Source of the DNA: Chitinophagaceae bacterium
GTDB lineage: Bacteria; Bacteroidota; Bacteroidia; Chitinophagales; Chitinophagaceae
Reading direction: 5' to 3'
DNA length: 42,340 nucleotides
NCBI GenBank assembly: GCA_013140985.1
Contig: JABFRU010000024.1
Coordinates: forward strand, 1-42,340
Numbering within the stretch: position 1 is the first letter of the stretch; every line of letters begins with the position of its first letter. Of the stretch, positions 1 to 8,161 are shown piece after piece. Made by a program: the position numbers and the translations under genes. The notes under the pieces were generated by a model. It was given only the letters and a program-made list of their open reading frames with translations, made no database searches and was not told the DNA's origin.

Positions 1-2
1 TT

Positions 3-1517
3 ATGAAGACCATCCTCCTTTTTGGTGCCGGCAAATCAGCAACTGTTCTAATAGACTACCTGATAGAAAATGCCATCACTGAAAATTGGAAGTTAGTTAT
101 AGTTGATGCTGACCTGGAAACAGCTAAATCGAAGATCGGACCCTCACAAAGAGCTACAGCGGTTTCATTCGATATTAAAACTGATCTTAATGAAAGAGCA
201 ACCAGGATCAATGAAGCTGACATTGTTATTTCTTTACTGCCTCCTGTATTACATATTGAGGTAGCGAAAGACTGTTTACGCTTTGGAAAAAATCTTCTTA
301 CGGCATCTTATGTTGATGATGATATAAGAAAGTTGCAGCCGGATATAGAAAAGAGCAAGACGCTTTTTCTCTGTGAAATGGGTCTCGACCCGGGCATTGA
401 TCACATGAGTGCTATGAAGATCATTGATGAGATCCATTCAAAGGGCGGGCATATTACTTCCTTCAGATCTCATTGTGGCGGTTTGGTAGCCCCTGAAAGT
501 GATGATAATCCCTGGCATTATAAAATAAGCTGGAATCCGAGGAACATCATCATGGCGGGGAAATCTGGTGCACATTATAAAGAGAATGGAGAAGAACAAC
601 GACTGACCCATGAAGAATTATTCACCCCGGACAGAATGGTGGAAATCCCCGAACTCGGCACATTAAGCTGGTATCCCAACAGGGATTCACTAAGTTATAC
701 TTCATTATACGGGTTACAGGAAGCAAAAACTTTTATCCGTACCACATTGCGTCATCCTGATTTTATGTATGGCTGGAAGAATGTGATCGATCTGAAACTG
801 ACGGATGAAACAAAACAATATGAAACAGGAGGAAAAACTCTTTATCAGTGTTTCAAAGAGCATATGGATAAAAATGGATTTGGTGAATGGTTGAATCAAA
901 AACTAACAGAACGATTTGCTGAAACAAAAGGGATGCTGGAAAGCCTGATGAAATTAGTGGAAGCAGAGAACGAAGCAGATAAAGAGGGAGAAGAAATGCC
1001 GCATTCATTTATGGCTGCCGATGAACAAGGAAACATACAGGAAGTAGAAATTGATGATATAAAAAGTAAAGCAGCAGCTTATGTAGCGCATAAAATGCAC
1101 CAGGCCAATCTTACACTCAAGCAGCTATTCTTTTTGGGGCTGGACGACCAGGATACAATGGTGAATAAAGGATTTTGCAGCCCGGCTGATATTTTACAGT
1201 TTGCTGTAGAGAAGAAACTAAGTCTTCGTCCCTATGACAAAGACATGATCGTAATGCTGCATGAGATCGGTTACGAGATCAAAGGGCAGCAATCAGCAAT
1301 CAGAAGTTCATTAATTGTGAAGGGGGAGAATAATTTAAGAACGGCGATGGCAAAAACTGTCGGATTGCCATTAGGCATTGCTGCCAAACTTATTCTAAAT
1401 GGAAAAATAAAACTGTCAGGTCTTCACATTCCAACACACAAAGAAGTTTATTTACCTGTGCTGAAGGAATTGGAACAGCACCATATAAAATTCAATGAAG
1501 TGATCACTCCGGTCTGA
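3..1517 (+). CDS. Saccharopine dehydrogenase-like oxidoreductase
   Basis: 504 residues. The N-terminus carries a Rossmann nucleotide-binding motif (GAGKSA, residues 8-13) followed by the conserved 'MGLDPGIDHM' segment near residue 125, which is characteristic of saccharopine dehydrogenases of the LYS9/AASS type. These NAD(P)-dependent enzymes interconvert saccharopine and glutamate plus aminoadipate semialdehyde in lysine metabolism; in Bacteroidota a catabolic role is likely (inference). The ATG lies two bases from the window edge, but the N-terminus begins directly at the Rossmann strand as in complete homologues, so the gene is probably whole. It overlaps the 3' end of the convergent sirtuin gene by 14 bp. 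Upstream context is missing, so the operon is unknown. Confidence 0.85.
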   Translation: MKTILLFGAGKSATVLIDYLIENAITENWKLVIVDADLETAKSKIGPSQRATAVSFDIKTDLNERATRINEADIVISLLPPVLHIEVAKDCLRFGKNLLTASYVDDDIRKLQPDIEKSKTLFLCEMGLDPGIDHMSAMKIIDEIHSKGGHITSFRSHCGGLVAPESDDNPWHYKISWNPRNIIMAGKSGAHYKENGEEQRLTHEELFTPDRMVEIPELGTLSWYPNRDSLSYTSLYGLQEAKTFIRTTLRHPDFMYGWKNVIDLKLTDETKQYETGGKTLYQCFKEHMDKNGFGEWLNQKLTERFAETKGMLESLMKLVEAENEADKEGEEMPHSFMAADEQGNIQEVEIDDIKSKAAAYVAHKMHQANLTLKQLFFLGLDDQDTMVNKGFCSPADILQFAVEKKLSLRPYDKDMIVMLHEIGYEIKGQQSAIRSSLIVKGENNLRTAMAKTVGLPLGIAAKLILNGKIKLSGLHIPTHKEVYLPVLKELEQHHIKFNEVITPV

Positions 1518-2193
1518 GCAATGCTATTAATTCCTGCACCCCTTCTGTTGCTGGTTTTTCGATCGATGTCAGATTCTGTAAAAATGATGTGTAAGGTATT
1601 TTTTTATCAATGATGTATTTGGGAGTTTCAGCTCTAACATAATTCACCAAGCCGGCCGCTGGATAAACGACAAGGGAAGTTCCTGCTACAACAAAGATAT
1701 CAGCGCTGTTAGCTATGAATGCTGCTTCTTCAATTTTGGGTACCGGTTCTTCAAACCATACAATATGCGGCCTGAACTGCCCTCCATCATCAGCAAGATC
1801 GCCCAGTTTAATATCACCTCTTATCTCTTTGATCAATGTTTCGTCCCATTCACTTCTCATTTTAAATATTTCTCCATGCAGGTGAATGATATTGGTTGAG
1901 CCGGCTCTTTCATGCAGGTCGTCTATATTTTGCGTAATGATCGTTACATCAAAATCATTTTGCAATTCAGCCAAACCATAATGAGCGGCATTGGGTTGTG
2001 CTTCGGCTACATTTTTCCTTCTTTCATTATAAAAATTGAGTACGAGTTGCGGGTCTTTTCTCCATGCTCCTGGCGTTGCCACATCGGTTACATTATATCC
2101 CTCCCATAAGCCATCGCTGTCACGAAAAGTTTGTAAACCGCTTTCTGCGCTGATGCCGGCACCGGTGAGAACGACCAGTTTCTTTTTACTCAT
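1504..2193 (-). CDS. cobB: NAD-dependent protein deacylase (sirtuin), zinc-less type
   Basis: 229 residues, normal for a bacterial class III sirtuin. It shows the NAD-binding GAGISAESG (residues 11-19), FRD (23-25), QNIDDLHE (88-95) and catalytic HLHGE (His106). The pair Tyr55 and Arg58 in 'FYNER' matches the Y-x-x-R pair that lets CobB/SIRT5 enzymes bind succinyl- and malonyl-lysine, so a desuccinylase/demalonylase is more likely than a pure deacetylase. The protein contains no cysteine at all, so the usual four-Cys zinc module between HLHGE and 'RPHIVWFEE' is absent. It is convergent with the saccharopine dehydrogenase gene and overlaps it by 14 bp. Family assignment is firm; substrate is inferred. 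Confidence 0.9.
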   Translation of the reverse strand: MSKKKLVVLTGAGISAESGLQTFRDSDGLWEGYNVTDVATPGAWRKDPQLVLNFYNERRKNVAEAQPNAAHYGLAELQNDFDVTIITQNIDDLHERAGSTNIIHLHGEIFKMRSEWDETLIKEIRGDIKLGDLADDGGQFRPHIVWFEEPVPKIEEAAFIANSADIFVVAGTSLVVYPAAGLVNYVRAETPKYIIDKKIPYTSFLQNLTSIEKPATEGVQELIALLRPE

Positions 2194-2207
2194 ACATCAA
2201 ATGTAAA

Positions 2208-2243
2208 AAAGCAAAGCCATTGTTGAAAATGACTTTGCTTTTA
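2208..2243 (-). terminator. Hairpin terminator downstream of the VWA lipoprotein gene
   Basis: The arms AAAGCAAAGCCA and TGACTTTGCTTT pair with one mismatch around an 8-nt loop. Read on the minus strand the stem is followed by a T-run (TTTTTTACA). It lies between the stop of the VWA gene and the start of the sirtuin gene. Confidence 0.6.
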
Positions 2244-2258
2244 TGCAGGAGTACGAAA

Positions 2259-3944
2259 TTAATTCTTCGCTAACAGGGTAGCCGATTGAACGAGGCTGAT
2301 GAATTCAGCCCGGTAACCATTATTATCATTTCCTTTCGCTCCTTTGGCCAAACCGATCACCTGGTTGTATGTTGCCTGTTGTTTATACTCCGAACTGCGA
2401 AGTAATAAACCAAATTCTGCTACGGCAGCAGAGAAACGGAAATTGTCAGACGTTCTCACCAGCTCAGTATGGTTATCCATTACAGCATGAGCGATGAGTT
2501 GGCTCACATCTTCATCGGGTTTCTTGTAACGGAGTTTGATGGTCATTATCTCATCAGTATTACTCACAATTTTTTTGTCATTGCTTTGATACTTTAACGG
2601 ATCAACTGATTTGCTGAAATCGTCTTTTACTCCTACCGGTATTATTTCATACAAGGCTGTTACGGTGTGACCGCTGCCTAATTCTCCTGCATCTTTCGCA
2701 TCATCATTAAAATCCTCCGCCGCCAGCATCCTGTTCTCATAACCCACCAAACGATAAGCCTGTACTTTAGATGGATTGAATTCGATCTGGATCTTCACAT
2801 CTTTTGCAATAGTGAATAAAGTGCTGCCAAATTCACTGACCAATACTTTTTTTGCTTCATTAATGTTGTCAATATAAGAATGATTGCCGTTGCCTTTATC
2901 GGCGAGTTGCTGCATCTTATTGTCCTTGTAGTTTCCCATTCCATAGCCCAATACGGAAAGGAATACACCGCTCTTTCTTTCTTTTTCGATCATTCTCACC
3001 AGGTCATCGTCACTGCTGACTCCTACATTAAAATCTCCGTCTGTCGCAAGAATGATCCGGTTATTACCGTTCTTAAGAAAATTTTCTCCTGCAATTTTGT
3101 ATGCCAGTTTAATTCCTTCCCCACCGGCTGTTGAACCGCCTGCTTCCAGGTTATCAATAGCTTCTTTGATCTTTATTTTGTTGGCGCCGCTTGTAGAGGG
3201 AAGCACTAATCCTGCATTACCGGCATAAACAACGATCGCCACTTTATCTTTTTCCCTGAGTTGATCGACTAACATCTTCATGGATGCCTGTACTAAAGGA
3301 AGTTTATTCGGCTCGTCCATCGAACCAGACACATCCACTAAGAAAACCATATTCGATGCAGGAAGGTTATCAAGAGGTATCTCTTTTCCCTGCAAACCAA
3401 TATGCACCAGTTTATGCTGCGGACTCCAGGGACAATCTGATATTTCTGTATTGACAGTGAAAGGATCTCCATTCACTGGTTTTGTATAATTGTAATCAAA
3501 GTAATTGATCATCTCTTCAATACGAACGGCACCTGCAGGAGGAATAGAACCGTTTTCAAGATAACGCCTTATGTTACTGTATGCCGCTTCGTCCACATCA
3601 ATCGAAAAAGTGGAGAGGGGATTTTGCGTGGCAGCGAGAAATTTATTTTCTACAATATTGTCGTAGTCTTCGGTATTAAAACCATTGGGTTCCTGCATTT
3701 TTTTTGCTTCCAATTCATCTTTTGCAGGTTCTACCACGGCAGATCCCCTATCTGTGACTATAACAGGCGCTGTGTACTCTGTTGTTTTTGTTGGTGGCGG
3801 CGGACCTTGCTTATTGGCCTCTTCTTTTACATCCGCTAATGTTACTTCCTGATATTTTTTACTTTTTGATGAAGACTTACCTGTTTCGCAGGCAACAAGA
3901 AAGCATAGCATGGCTACTGCCATCACAGCGATTTTGATTTTCAT
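2259..3944 (-). CDS. von Willebrand factor A domain lipoprotein (YfbK-like)
   Basis: 561 residues. The N-terminus is a lipoprotein signal with lipobox LVAC (Cys19), so the protein should be membrane-anchored outside the cytoplasm. A Pro-rich linker (about 45-70) leads to the VWA-associated N-terminal domain, then a VWA domain whose MIDAS motif DVSGS is at 204-208, then a C-terminal region resembling DUF3520. This architecture is that of E. coli YfbK and many Bacteroidota homologues. Its function is unsettled; metal-dependent protein-protein interaction is the general role of VWA domains. It stands alone, with a terminator behind it and no MoxR-type ATPase in the window. Confidence 0.85.
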   Translation of the reverse strand: MKIKIAVMAVAMLCFLVACETGKSSSKSKKYQEVTLADVKEEANKQGPPPPTKTTEYTAPVIVTDRGSAVVEPAKDELEAKKMQEPNGFNTEDYDNIVENKFLAATQNPLSTFSIDVDEAAYSNIRRYLENGSIPPAGAVRIEEMINYFDYNYTKPVNGDPFTVNTEISDCPWSPQHKLVHIGLQGKEIPLDNLPASNMVFLVDVSGSMDEPNKLPLVQASMKMLVDQLREKDKVAIVVYAGNAGLVLPSTSGANKIKIKEAIDNLEAGGSTAGGEGIKLAYKIAGENFLKNGNNRIILATDGDFNVGVSSDDDLVRMIEKERKSGVFLSVLGYGMGNYKDNKMQQLADKGNGNHSYIDNINEAKKVLVSEFGSTLFTIAKDVKIQIEFNPSKVQAYRLVGYENRMLAAEDFNDDAKDAGELGSGHTVTALYEIIPVGVKDDFSKSVDPLKYQSNDKKIVSNTDEIMTIKLRYKKPDEDVSQLIAHAVMDNHTELVRTSDNFRFSAAVAEFGLLLRSSEYKQQATYNQVIGLAKGAKGNDNNGYRAEFISLVQSATLLAKN

Positions 3945-4032
3945 GACTGTAAATTTTAGTGATTACGGTTTATGAGATGCGGGAGTTTCTGATTTTCATA
4001 AAAATGTCCGGACAACTTTGCGGAGCATTTTA

Positions 4033-4422
4033 TTATTTCATTTTTGTAAACAAGATGACCACACTGTCTTTTGATCGTACCTGCAAACTGTCTTCTGTTA
4101 GTTTAACAACTGCAAAAACTTTTCCGCTTGAATCAACTGCTGTTTCTTTCCAGACTAACTCACTCTTATTGTTCCATTCATAATGCGAAGTGTCGGCTAC
4201 TGCGGCAGAATCGTTTAGCGACCTTACAATGTTCCCCTCTTTCGTAAAATCATAGTGATACCGGCTGAAGGCAGAATCATTTGCGGCCTCAGCTTTCCAT
4301 TTTCCAATGATCCATTCTTTTTTGATTTGAGTAGCGGGATTATCATTCTTTTTTTTGAGGACAAAAAAGTAAACTCCTGCTCCGGCTGCAACAATAAGCA
4401 GCCCGATGAATAGTTTGTTCAT
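4033..4422 (-). CDS. Small membrane-anchored protein, lipocalin-like fold possible
   Basis: 129 residues. A single N-terminal hydrophobic segment (about 3-20) is followed by a Lys-rich stretch and then a short all-beta-looking domain starting 'IIGKWKAE' (about 39-46). This resembles the 'GxW' opening of small lipocalin-like or DUF4488/5004-type domains, but the match is only by pattern. Likely anchored with the domain outside the cytoplasm. There is no clear operon partner: the spacer to the EVE gene holds a repeat and a terminator. Function unknown. Confidence 0.65.
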   Translation of the reverse strand: MNKLFIGLLIVAAGAGVYFFVLKKKNDNPATQIKKEWIIGKWKAEAANDSAFSRYHYDFTKEGNIVRSLNDSAAVADTSHYEWNNKSELVWKETAVDSSGKVFAVVKLTEDSLQVRSKDSVVILFTKMK

Positions 4423-4512
4423 GGCTATACTTTTTAAAAGGTTAAAAGAGACACTTCGATAAACTCAGTGCAGACATTGATTCTTCTTGCAGTAAAAAAG
4501 TAACCTTTGGGA

Positions 4513-4635
4513 AATGTTAATAGATAAAAACTAAAAGATAAAAGTTCTTCTACTCAGAAAACCCTTCAAAAGAAAAAAAAGAGTCCCGTAAAGCAGACTC
4601 CTAACTATTATCTTTTAGTTTTTATCTTTTATCTA
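4513..4635. repeat. Word-type imperfect inverted repeat (TAAAAACTAAAAGATAA family), copy 1
   Basis: The left arm near 4518-4542 (words ATAGATAAAAACTAAAAG and GATAAAAG) is complementary to the right arm near 4606-4634 (TTATCTTTTAGTTTTTATC). The arms enclose a shorter hairpin. The right arm runs into the EVE gene and supplies its TAG stop codon. A second copy of the family, in the opposite orientation, lies at 11101-11206; both contain the word GATAAAAGTTCTTC next to the inner end of an arm. Confidence 0.75.
4573..4602 (-). terminator. Rho-independent terminator behind the EVE gene
   Basis: Read on the minus strand, GAGTC pairs with GACTC around a 10-nt loop and is followed directly by a run of at least eight T. 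It is nested in the loop of the larger inverted repeat. Confidence 0.55.
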
Positions 4636-5040
4636 TTCTCCCGCGAGCTCCATCACCACTTTCCATTCTGCATCAGTAACCGGCTGACAGGATAAACGAC
4701 CAATACGAACCAGTGCCATATCAGCAAGGCGCTTATCTTTCTTTATCGTAGCAAGGTCAACCGGGTTCTTTAATTTTTTAACCGGCTTCAGGTCAACTGC
4801 CACCCAGCGGTCATCATCAATCGTAGGATCCTGGTATGCTTCTTTAACTACTTTGGCAATACCAACGATGTTTGTTCCTTCGTTGCTGTGATAAAAGAAA
4901 ACCTCGTCCCCTTTTTCCATGGTATTCAAATGAAGACGGGCTGCATAATTCCTTACACCTGTCCAGGCCGTTTGTTTGTCTTTTTCCAATTGTTCCCAAC
5001 TATAGGAACCGGGTTCTGATTTTACAAGCCAGTATGCCAT
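4633..5040 (-). CDS. EVE domain-containing protein
   Basis: 135 residues, the full length of a stand-alone EVE protein. Typical features are the start 'MAYWLVKSEP', 'WTGVRNYAAR' (about 26-35), 'GDEVFFYHS' (about 44-52) and 'GIAKVVKEAY' (about 60-69). EVE folds are PUA-like; relatives such as THYN1 and YTH domains bind modified bases in DNA or RNA. Direct reading supports the family strongly; the modified-base ligand is known only for relatives. The stop codon falls inside an inverted repeat. The upstream neighbour, the fasciclin gene, is divergent across a 152-bp spacer. Confidence 0.9.
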   Translation of the reverse strand: MAYWLVKSEPGSYSWEQLEKDKQTAWTGVRNYAARLHLNTMEKGDEVFFYHSNEGTNIVGIAKVVKEAYQDPTIDDDRWVAVDLKPVKKLKNPVDLATIKKDKRLADMALVRIGRLSCQPVTDAEWKVVMELAGE

Positions 5041-5192
5041 ACGTTGAAAGTTTGATTGTGGATTTCAAATTTACAGGTAAGTTGAAAAATAAATTCTTTC
5101 TTTTTTTAAATCCAGAAGTTTTTCATGTGACGTATCTGTTTTTGTTGATTTCACTAAAAAATTAAACAATAAAATCAATAAAATCAAAAACC

Positions 5193-5753
5193 ATGAGATC
5201 GCTTAAATCAATCGGGTTAATGCTGTTAGCCGCATTTGCTTTTACTACATCCTTTGCACAACCGGATGAGAAAACGGTGGAAGTTGGCGGCGCACCCATG
5301 TATCCATCAAAGAACATCGTTGAGAATGCTGTTAATTCGAAAGACCATACTACTCTCGTAGCTGCCGTTAAAGCTGCCGGATTAGTAGAAACATTGCAGG
5401 GTGCAGGGCCTTTCACAGTGTTTGCTCCTACCAATGCTGCATTTGATATGCTTCCTGAAGGCACCGTAGAAACTTTGCTGAAACCTGAGAATAAAGCCAT
5501 GCTTACAGGAATACTTACTTATCATGTAGTATCTGGTCGCCTGGGAACAACAGAGCTTGATGAGTGGATCAAGAAAGGTAATGGTAATGCTGAACTGACG
5601 ACTGTAGCCGGCGGCAAGTTGTGGGTTTCAAAAGCCAAAGGAAAATACTGGCTGAAAGATGAGAAAGGTGGAATGGCCGGGATCACTATCAGTAATGTTT
5701 ATCAAAGCAATGGTGTGATACATGTGATCGATCATGTAGCTATGCCTAAATAA
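5193..5753 (+). CDS. Secreted fasciclin (FAS1) domain protein
   Basis: 186 residues. A Sec signal peptide (hydrophobic core about 8-20, cleavage after 'SFA' or 'SFAQ') precedes one FAS1 domain. The two hallmark boxes are visible: 'GPFTVFAPTNAAFDMLP' (about 70-86) and the C-terminal 'NGVIHVIDHVAMP'; 'LTYHVVSG' lies between them. FAS1 domains mediate adhesion or matrix contact, so an envelope or secreted role is likely. The gene is monocistronic: a strong terminator follows and the next gene has its own promoter-like word. Confidence 0.92.
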   Translation: MRSLKSIGLMLLAAFAFTTSFAQPDEKTVEVGGAPMYPSKNIVENAVNSKDHTTLVAAVKAAGLVETLQGAGPFTVFAPTNAAFDMLPEGTVETLLKPENKAMLTGILTYHVVSGRLGTTELDEWIKKGNGNAELTTVAGGKLWVSKAKGKYWLKDEKGGMAGITISNVYQSNGVIHVIDHVAMPK

Positions 5754-5780
5754 AAACCTTCGACTATCTGAACCATCCTT

Positions 5781-5826
5781 GAGGCTCCGGTGTTTAGTGA
5801 TAAACCCGGAGCTCTCCTTTTTATTT
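5781..5826 (+). terminator. Terminator of the fasciclin gene
   Basis: GCTCCGG-T-GTTTA and TAAAC-CCGGAGC form a 12-bp stem with one bulge around GTGA, followed by CTCTCCTTTTTATTT. A typical intrinsic terminator placed 28 bp after the stop codon. Confidence 0.75.
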
Positions 5827-5842
5827 CAACTCAGTTCAATTT

Positions 5843-5850
5843 TATTTTTG
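5843..5850 (+). promoter_or_regulatory. Possible Bacteroidota -7 element for the cytochrome b gene
   Basis: TATTTTTG matches the Bacteroidota TAnnTTTG -7 word exactly and lies just downstream of the fasciclin terminator. The ATG follows after 14 bp, giving a very short leader. I see no convincing -33 TTG. Confidence 0.3.
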
Positions 5851-5864
5851 ATTAACTTTCTGAT

Positions 5865-6557
5865 ATGAAAAAGGAGATCATAAAGAAACATCCGCTGGCC
5901 ATTCGCTGGTTTCATTGGGTCAACTTCCCGGTGTTGGGGATCATGATCTGGAGCGGTTTACTGATCTATTGGGCGAATGATGTTTACAGGATTGGTTTTG
6001 GCGATACAACATTGATAAAATTCTTCCCCAAATCTTTTTACGACACTTTTAAAATAAATGGCCGCCTCTCCGAAGGAATGGCTTATCATTTTCTTTTTAT
6101 GTGGTTGTTCTTTTTAAATGGTATTGCATATGTTCTTTATACGATTTTCTCGGGCGAGTGGCGGGATCTTGTACCTATCAAAGGATCTTTTAAACGATCA
6201 TGGCAGGTTTTATTGCATGATCTTCATATCCGCAAAACTGCTCCGCCAATAACAGGAAAGTACAATGATGCACAACGTATCGCTTACACGGCGATCATTG
6301 TAATGGGCATTGGCTCCATATTGACCGGCCTGGCTATCTACAAACCTGTGCAGCTGGAATGGCTCTGCTGGATATTTGGCGGTTATAAAATGGCCCGCAT
6401 CATTCATTTTATTTTGACGATCGGGTATGTTTTATTTTTTCTTGTTCATATTGCCCAGGTCATCCGTGCAGGCTGGAATAATTTCAGGGCCATGATAACC
6501 GGGTTTGAAGTAAAAAAAATAAAAGAAGAAACAGTTGCTGAAGAACCAAAAAAATAG
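5865..6557 (+). CDS. b-type cytochrome membrane subunit
   Basis: 230 residues with about four to five membrane segments (near 17-37, 66-88, 132-153 and 170-200). Histidines sit in or next to the segments, as in 'IRWFHWVNF' (about His18), 'MAYHFLF', 'ARIIHFIL' and 'FLVHIAQV', the pattern of di-haem cytochromes b561/Ni-Fe-hydrogenase type or thiosulfate reductase cytochrome b. It should pass electrons between quinones and a periplasmic partner. The downstream molybdopterin oxidoreductase starts 6 bp after its stop, so the two form an operon and probably an enzyme complex. The C-terminus is a charged Lys/Glu tail. Confidence 0.88.
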   Translation: MKKEIIKKHPLAIRWFHWVNFPVLGIMIWSGLLIYWANDVYRIGFGDTTLIKFFPKSFYDTFKINGRLSEGMAYHFLFMWLFFLNGIAYVLYTIFSGEWRDLVPIKGSFKRSWQVLLHDLHIRKTAPPITGKYNDAQRIAYTAIIVMGIGSILTGLAIYKPVQLEWLCWIFGGYKMARIIHFILTIGYVLFFLVHIAQVIRAGWNNFRAMITGFEVKKIKEETVAEEPKK

Positions 6558-6563
6558 AATGCT

Positions 6564-7355
6564 ATGGCAAACATTTTCAAAACCATTTTTACCAGCAATA
6601 AGAAATTGAATATCGACCAGCAGATCATGAAGAAGACAGTTGTTTCCTTCTTTTTCTTTTTTGTTTTTGCCGGCGCTGCTTTTTGGGGATGGAAATGGCT
6701 ACGCAAGCAACCCATGGAGCCCGGTAGTGAAAAAAACAGGACAAGCGCCGTTCTCCGGAAAGTATTAAATACCAATGAAGATATTTTTAAAGGCTTGTTA
6801 TCAAAAAATAACCTGGCAAAGGAATATCCGAGATCAAAAGCAGCTAACCCTGCCAGGGTGAATGGTTATCTCGGCTTAAAAACAAAGCTGGATTCCAACT
6901 GGGCCATGAATGTGATCAAAGCAAATGGCGATACATTGAAAATAAAACTGGATGATATTAAGAAATTGCCGAAGATCGAATTTGCTTTCAATTTTAAATG
7001 CATTGAAGGCTGGAGCCAGGTCACACATTGGGGCGGCGTTAAGTTCTCTGATTTTGTAAAAGCCTATGGACTCGGCACTGAATCAGCCATGAACTATTTG
7101 GGTCTCGCCACTCCTGACAAACAGTATTATGTCGGGATAGATATGCCAAGTGCCCTGCATCCGCAAACAATACTTTGTTATGAATTGAATGGAATGACAT
7201 TGCCAATGGACCAGGGTTATCCACTGCGGTTAATTATCCCTGTAAAATATGGGGTAAAAAGCCTGAAGCGTATCGGCTATATGTATTTTGATAATAAACG
7301 AACTCCCGACTACTGGGCGGATGTGAGAGGGTATGATTATTATACAGGGCTTTAG
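6564..7355 (+). CDS. Molybdopterin-dependent oxidoreductase (YedY/SUOX fold)
   Basis: 263 residues. After a membrane segment at about 23-43 comes an oxidoreductase molybdopterin-binding domain; 'FNFKCIEGWSQVTHWGGVKF' contains the Cys expected to ligate molybdenum and the conserved Trp/Gly region, followed by 'HPQTILCYELNG' and 'PVKYGVKSLKRI' typical of the fold. The partner is the cytochrome b encoded 6 bp upstream, a layout comparable to MsrP/MsrQ but with an unrelated cytochrome. The substrate is unknown. No twin-arginine motif precedes the hydrophobic segment; Met22 (at 6627) is an alternative start. It overlaps the convergent LutA-like gene by 4 bp. Confidence 0.87.
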   Translation: MANIFKTIFTSNKKLNIDQQIMKKTVVSFFFFFVFAGAAFWGWKWLRKQPMEPGSEKNRTSAVLRKVLNTNEDIFKGLLSKNNLAKEYPRSKAANPARVNGYLGLKTKLDSNWAMNVIKANGDTLKIKLDDIKKLPKIEFAFNFKCIEGWSQVTHWGGVKFSDFVKAYGLGTESAMNYLGLATPDKQYYVGIDMPSALHPQTILCYELNGMTLPMDQGYPLRLIIPVKYGVKSLKRIGYMYFDNKRTPDYWADVRGYDYYTGL

Positions 7356-8071
7356 TAGCCGGTTGCAAGCACATCCGCAATATGCATCGTCTTTAAATTA
7401 TATCCTTTGTGTTTGATATATCCCTGCAAATGCATCAGGCAGGAATGATCGGTTGAGATAAGATAATCAGCGCCGGTAGCCAATGCATTTTCTACTTTCT
7501 GCTCTCCCATTGCTACTGAAATGGCTTCAAACTTTACAGCGAAGGTTCCGCCAAAGCCGCAACAGGTTTCCACATCATTCATTTCTGTCAACTGAAGACC
7601 TTTTACTTTTGACAATAATTTTCTTGGCTCTGTCTTTATTTTACATTCCCTTAATCCTGCACAGGAATCATGATAAGTGGCTTTTCCTTTTAATGCAGCA
7701 CCAACATCATCTATTTTCAATATTTGAACCATGAATTCGGAAAATTCAAATATTCTTTTGCTGATATCTTTTACTTCGTTATGAACAGAAGAGTTCTCAA
7801 ACAGTTTACCATAATAATTCCTGACAAAGCCTGCACAACTGGCACTTGGTGTTACAATACAATCACTGCTACTAAAATCTGTTAAGAATTTGCTGCAAAC
7901 CGATTTTGCTTCATCCCAAAAGCCTGCATTGAAAGCCGGCTGGCCACAACAGGTCTGTGCAGTATTATAACTAACAGTGCATCCTGCTTTTTCCAATACT
8001 TTGATTATGTTGAATCCTGTCTCCGGAAACAGCTGATCAACAAAACATGGTATAAATAATTGAACGTTCAA
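7352..8071 (-). CDS. LutA/YkgE-type (Fe-S)-binding protein, CCG domains
   Basis: 239 residues with two Cys-rich CCG domains: 'CCGQP' at 41-45 and a second set made of 'DSCAGLREC' and 'CCGFGG'. This is the LutA/YkgE/GlcF-C family, subunit of L-lactate or glycolate oxidising complexes that handle electrons through Fe-S clusters. No lutB or lutC lies beside it here, so it may work with subunits encoded elsewhere. The start is a TTG codon at 8071: the protein begins 'NVQLFIPCFVDQ' as homologues do and no ATG is available. It is flanked upstream by the terminator of the TPR gene, so it must have its own promoter. Confidence 0.88.
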   Translation of the reverse strand: MNVQLFIPCFVDQLFPETGFNIIKVLEKAGCTVSYNTAQTCCGQPAFNAGFWDEAKSVCSKFLTDFSSSDCIVTPSASCAGFVRNYYGKLFENSSVHNEVKDISKRIFEFSEFMVQILKIDDVGAALKGKATYHDSCAGLRECKIKTEPRKLLSKVKGLQLTEMNDVETCCGFGGTFAVKFEAISVAMGEQKVENALATGADYLISTDHSCLMHLQGYIKHKGYNLKTMHIADVLATGY

Positions 8072-8110
8072 TATCTTCTGTTGTTAGCGAAAATAGTTTT
8101 TATAAAACAA

Positions 8111-8136
8111 ACAGGCATCCTTTTCAGAATGCCTGT
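8111..8136 (-). terminator. Hairpin terminator behind the TPR gene
   Basis: ACAGGCAT and ATGCCTGT form an 8-bp perfect stem around a 10-nt loop; read on the minus strand it is followed by TTGTTTTATAAAAAC. It separates the pdhA/TPR pair from the LutA-like gene. Confidence 0.6.
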
Positions 8137-8161
8137 CAAATTATTTTACATAATACCCGTA

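Noticed and set aside
4005-4014. Perfect palindrome TGTCCGGACA upstream of the VWA lipoprotein gene
   Set aside because: Only 10 bp and a single copy; too short to call an operator without a regulator or a second site.
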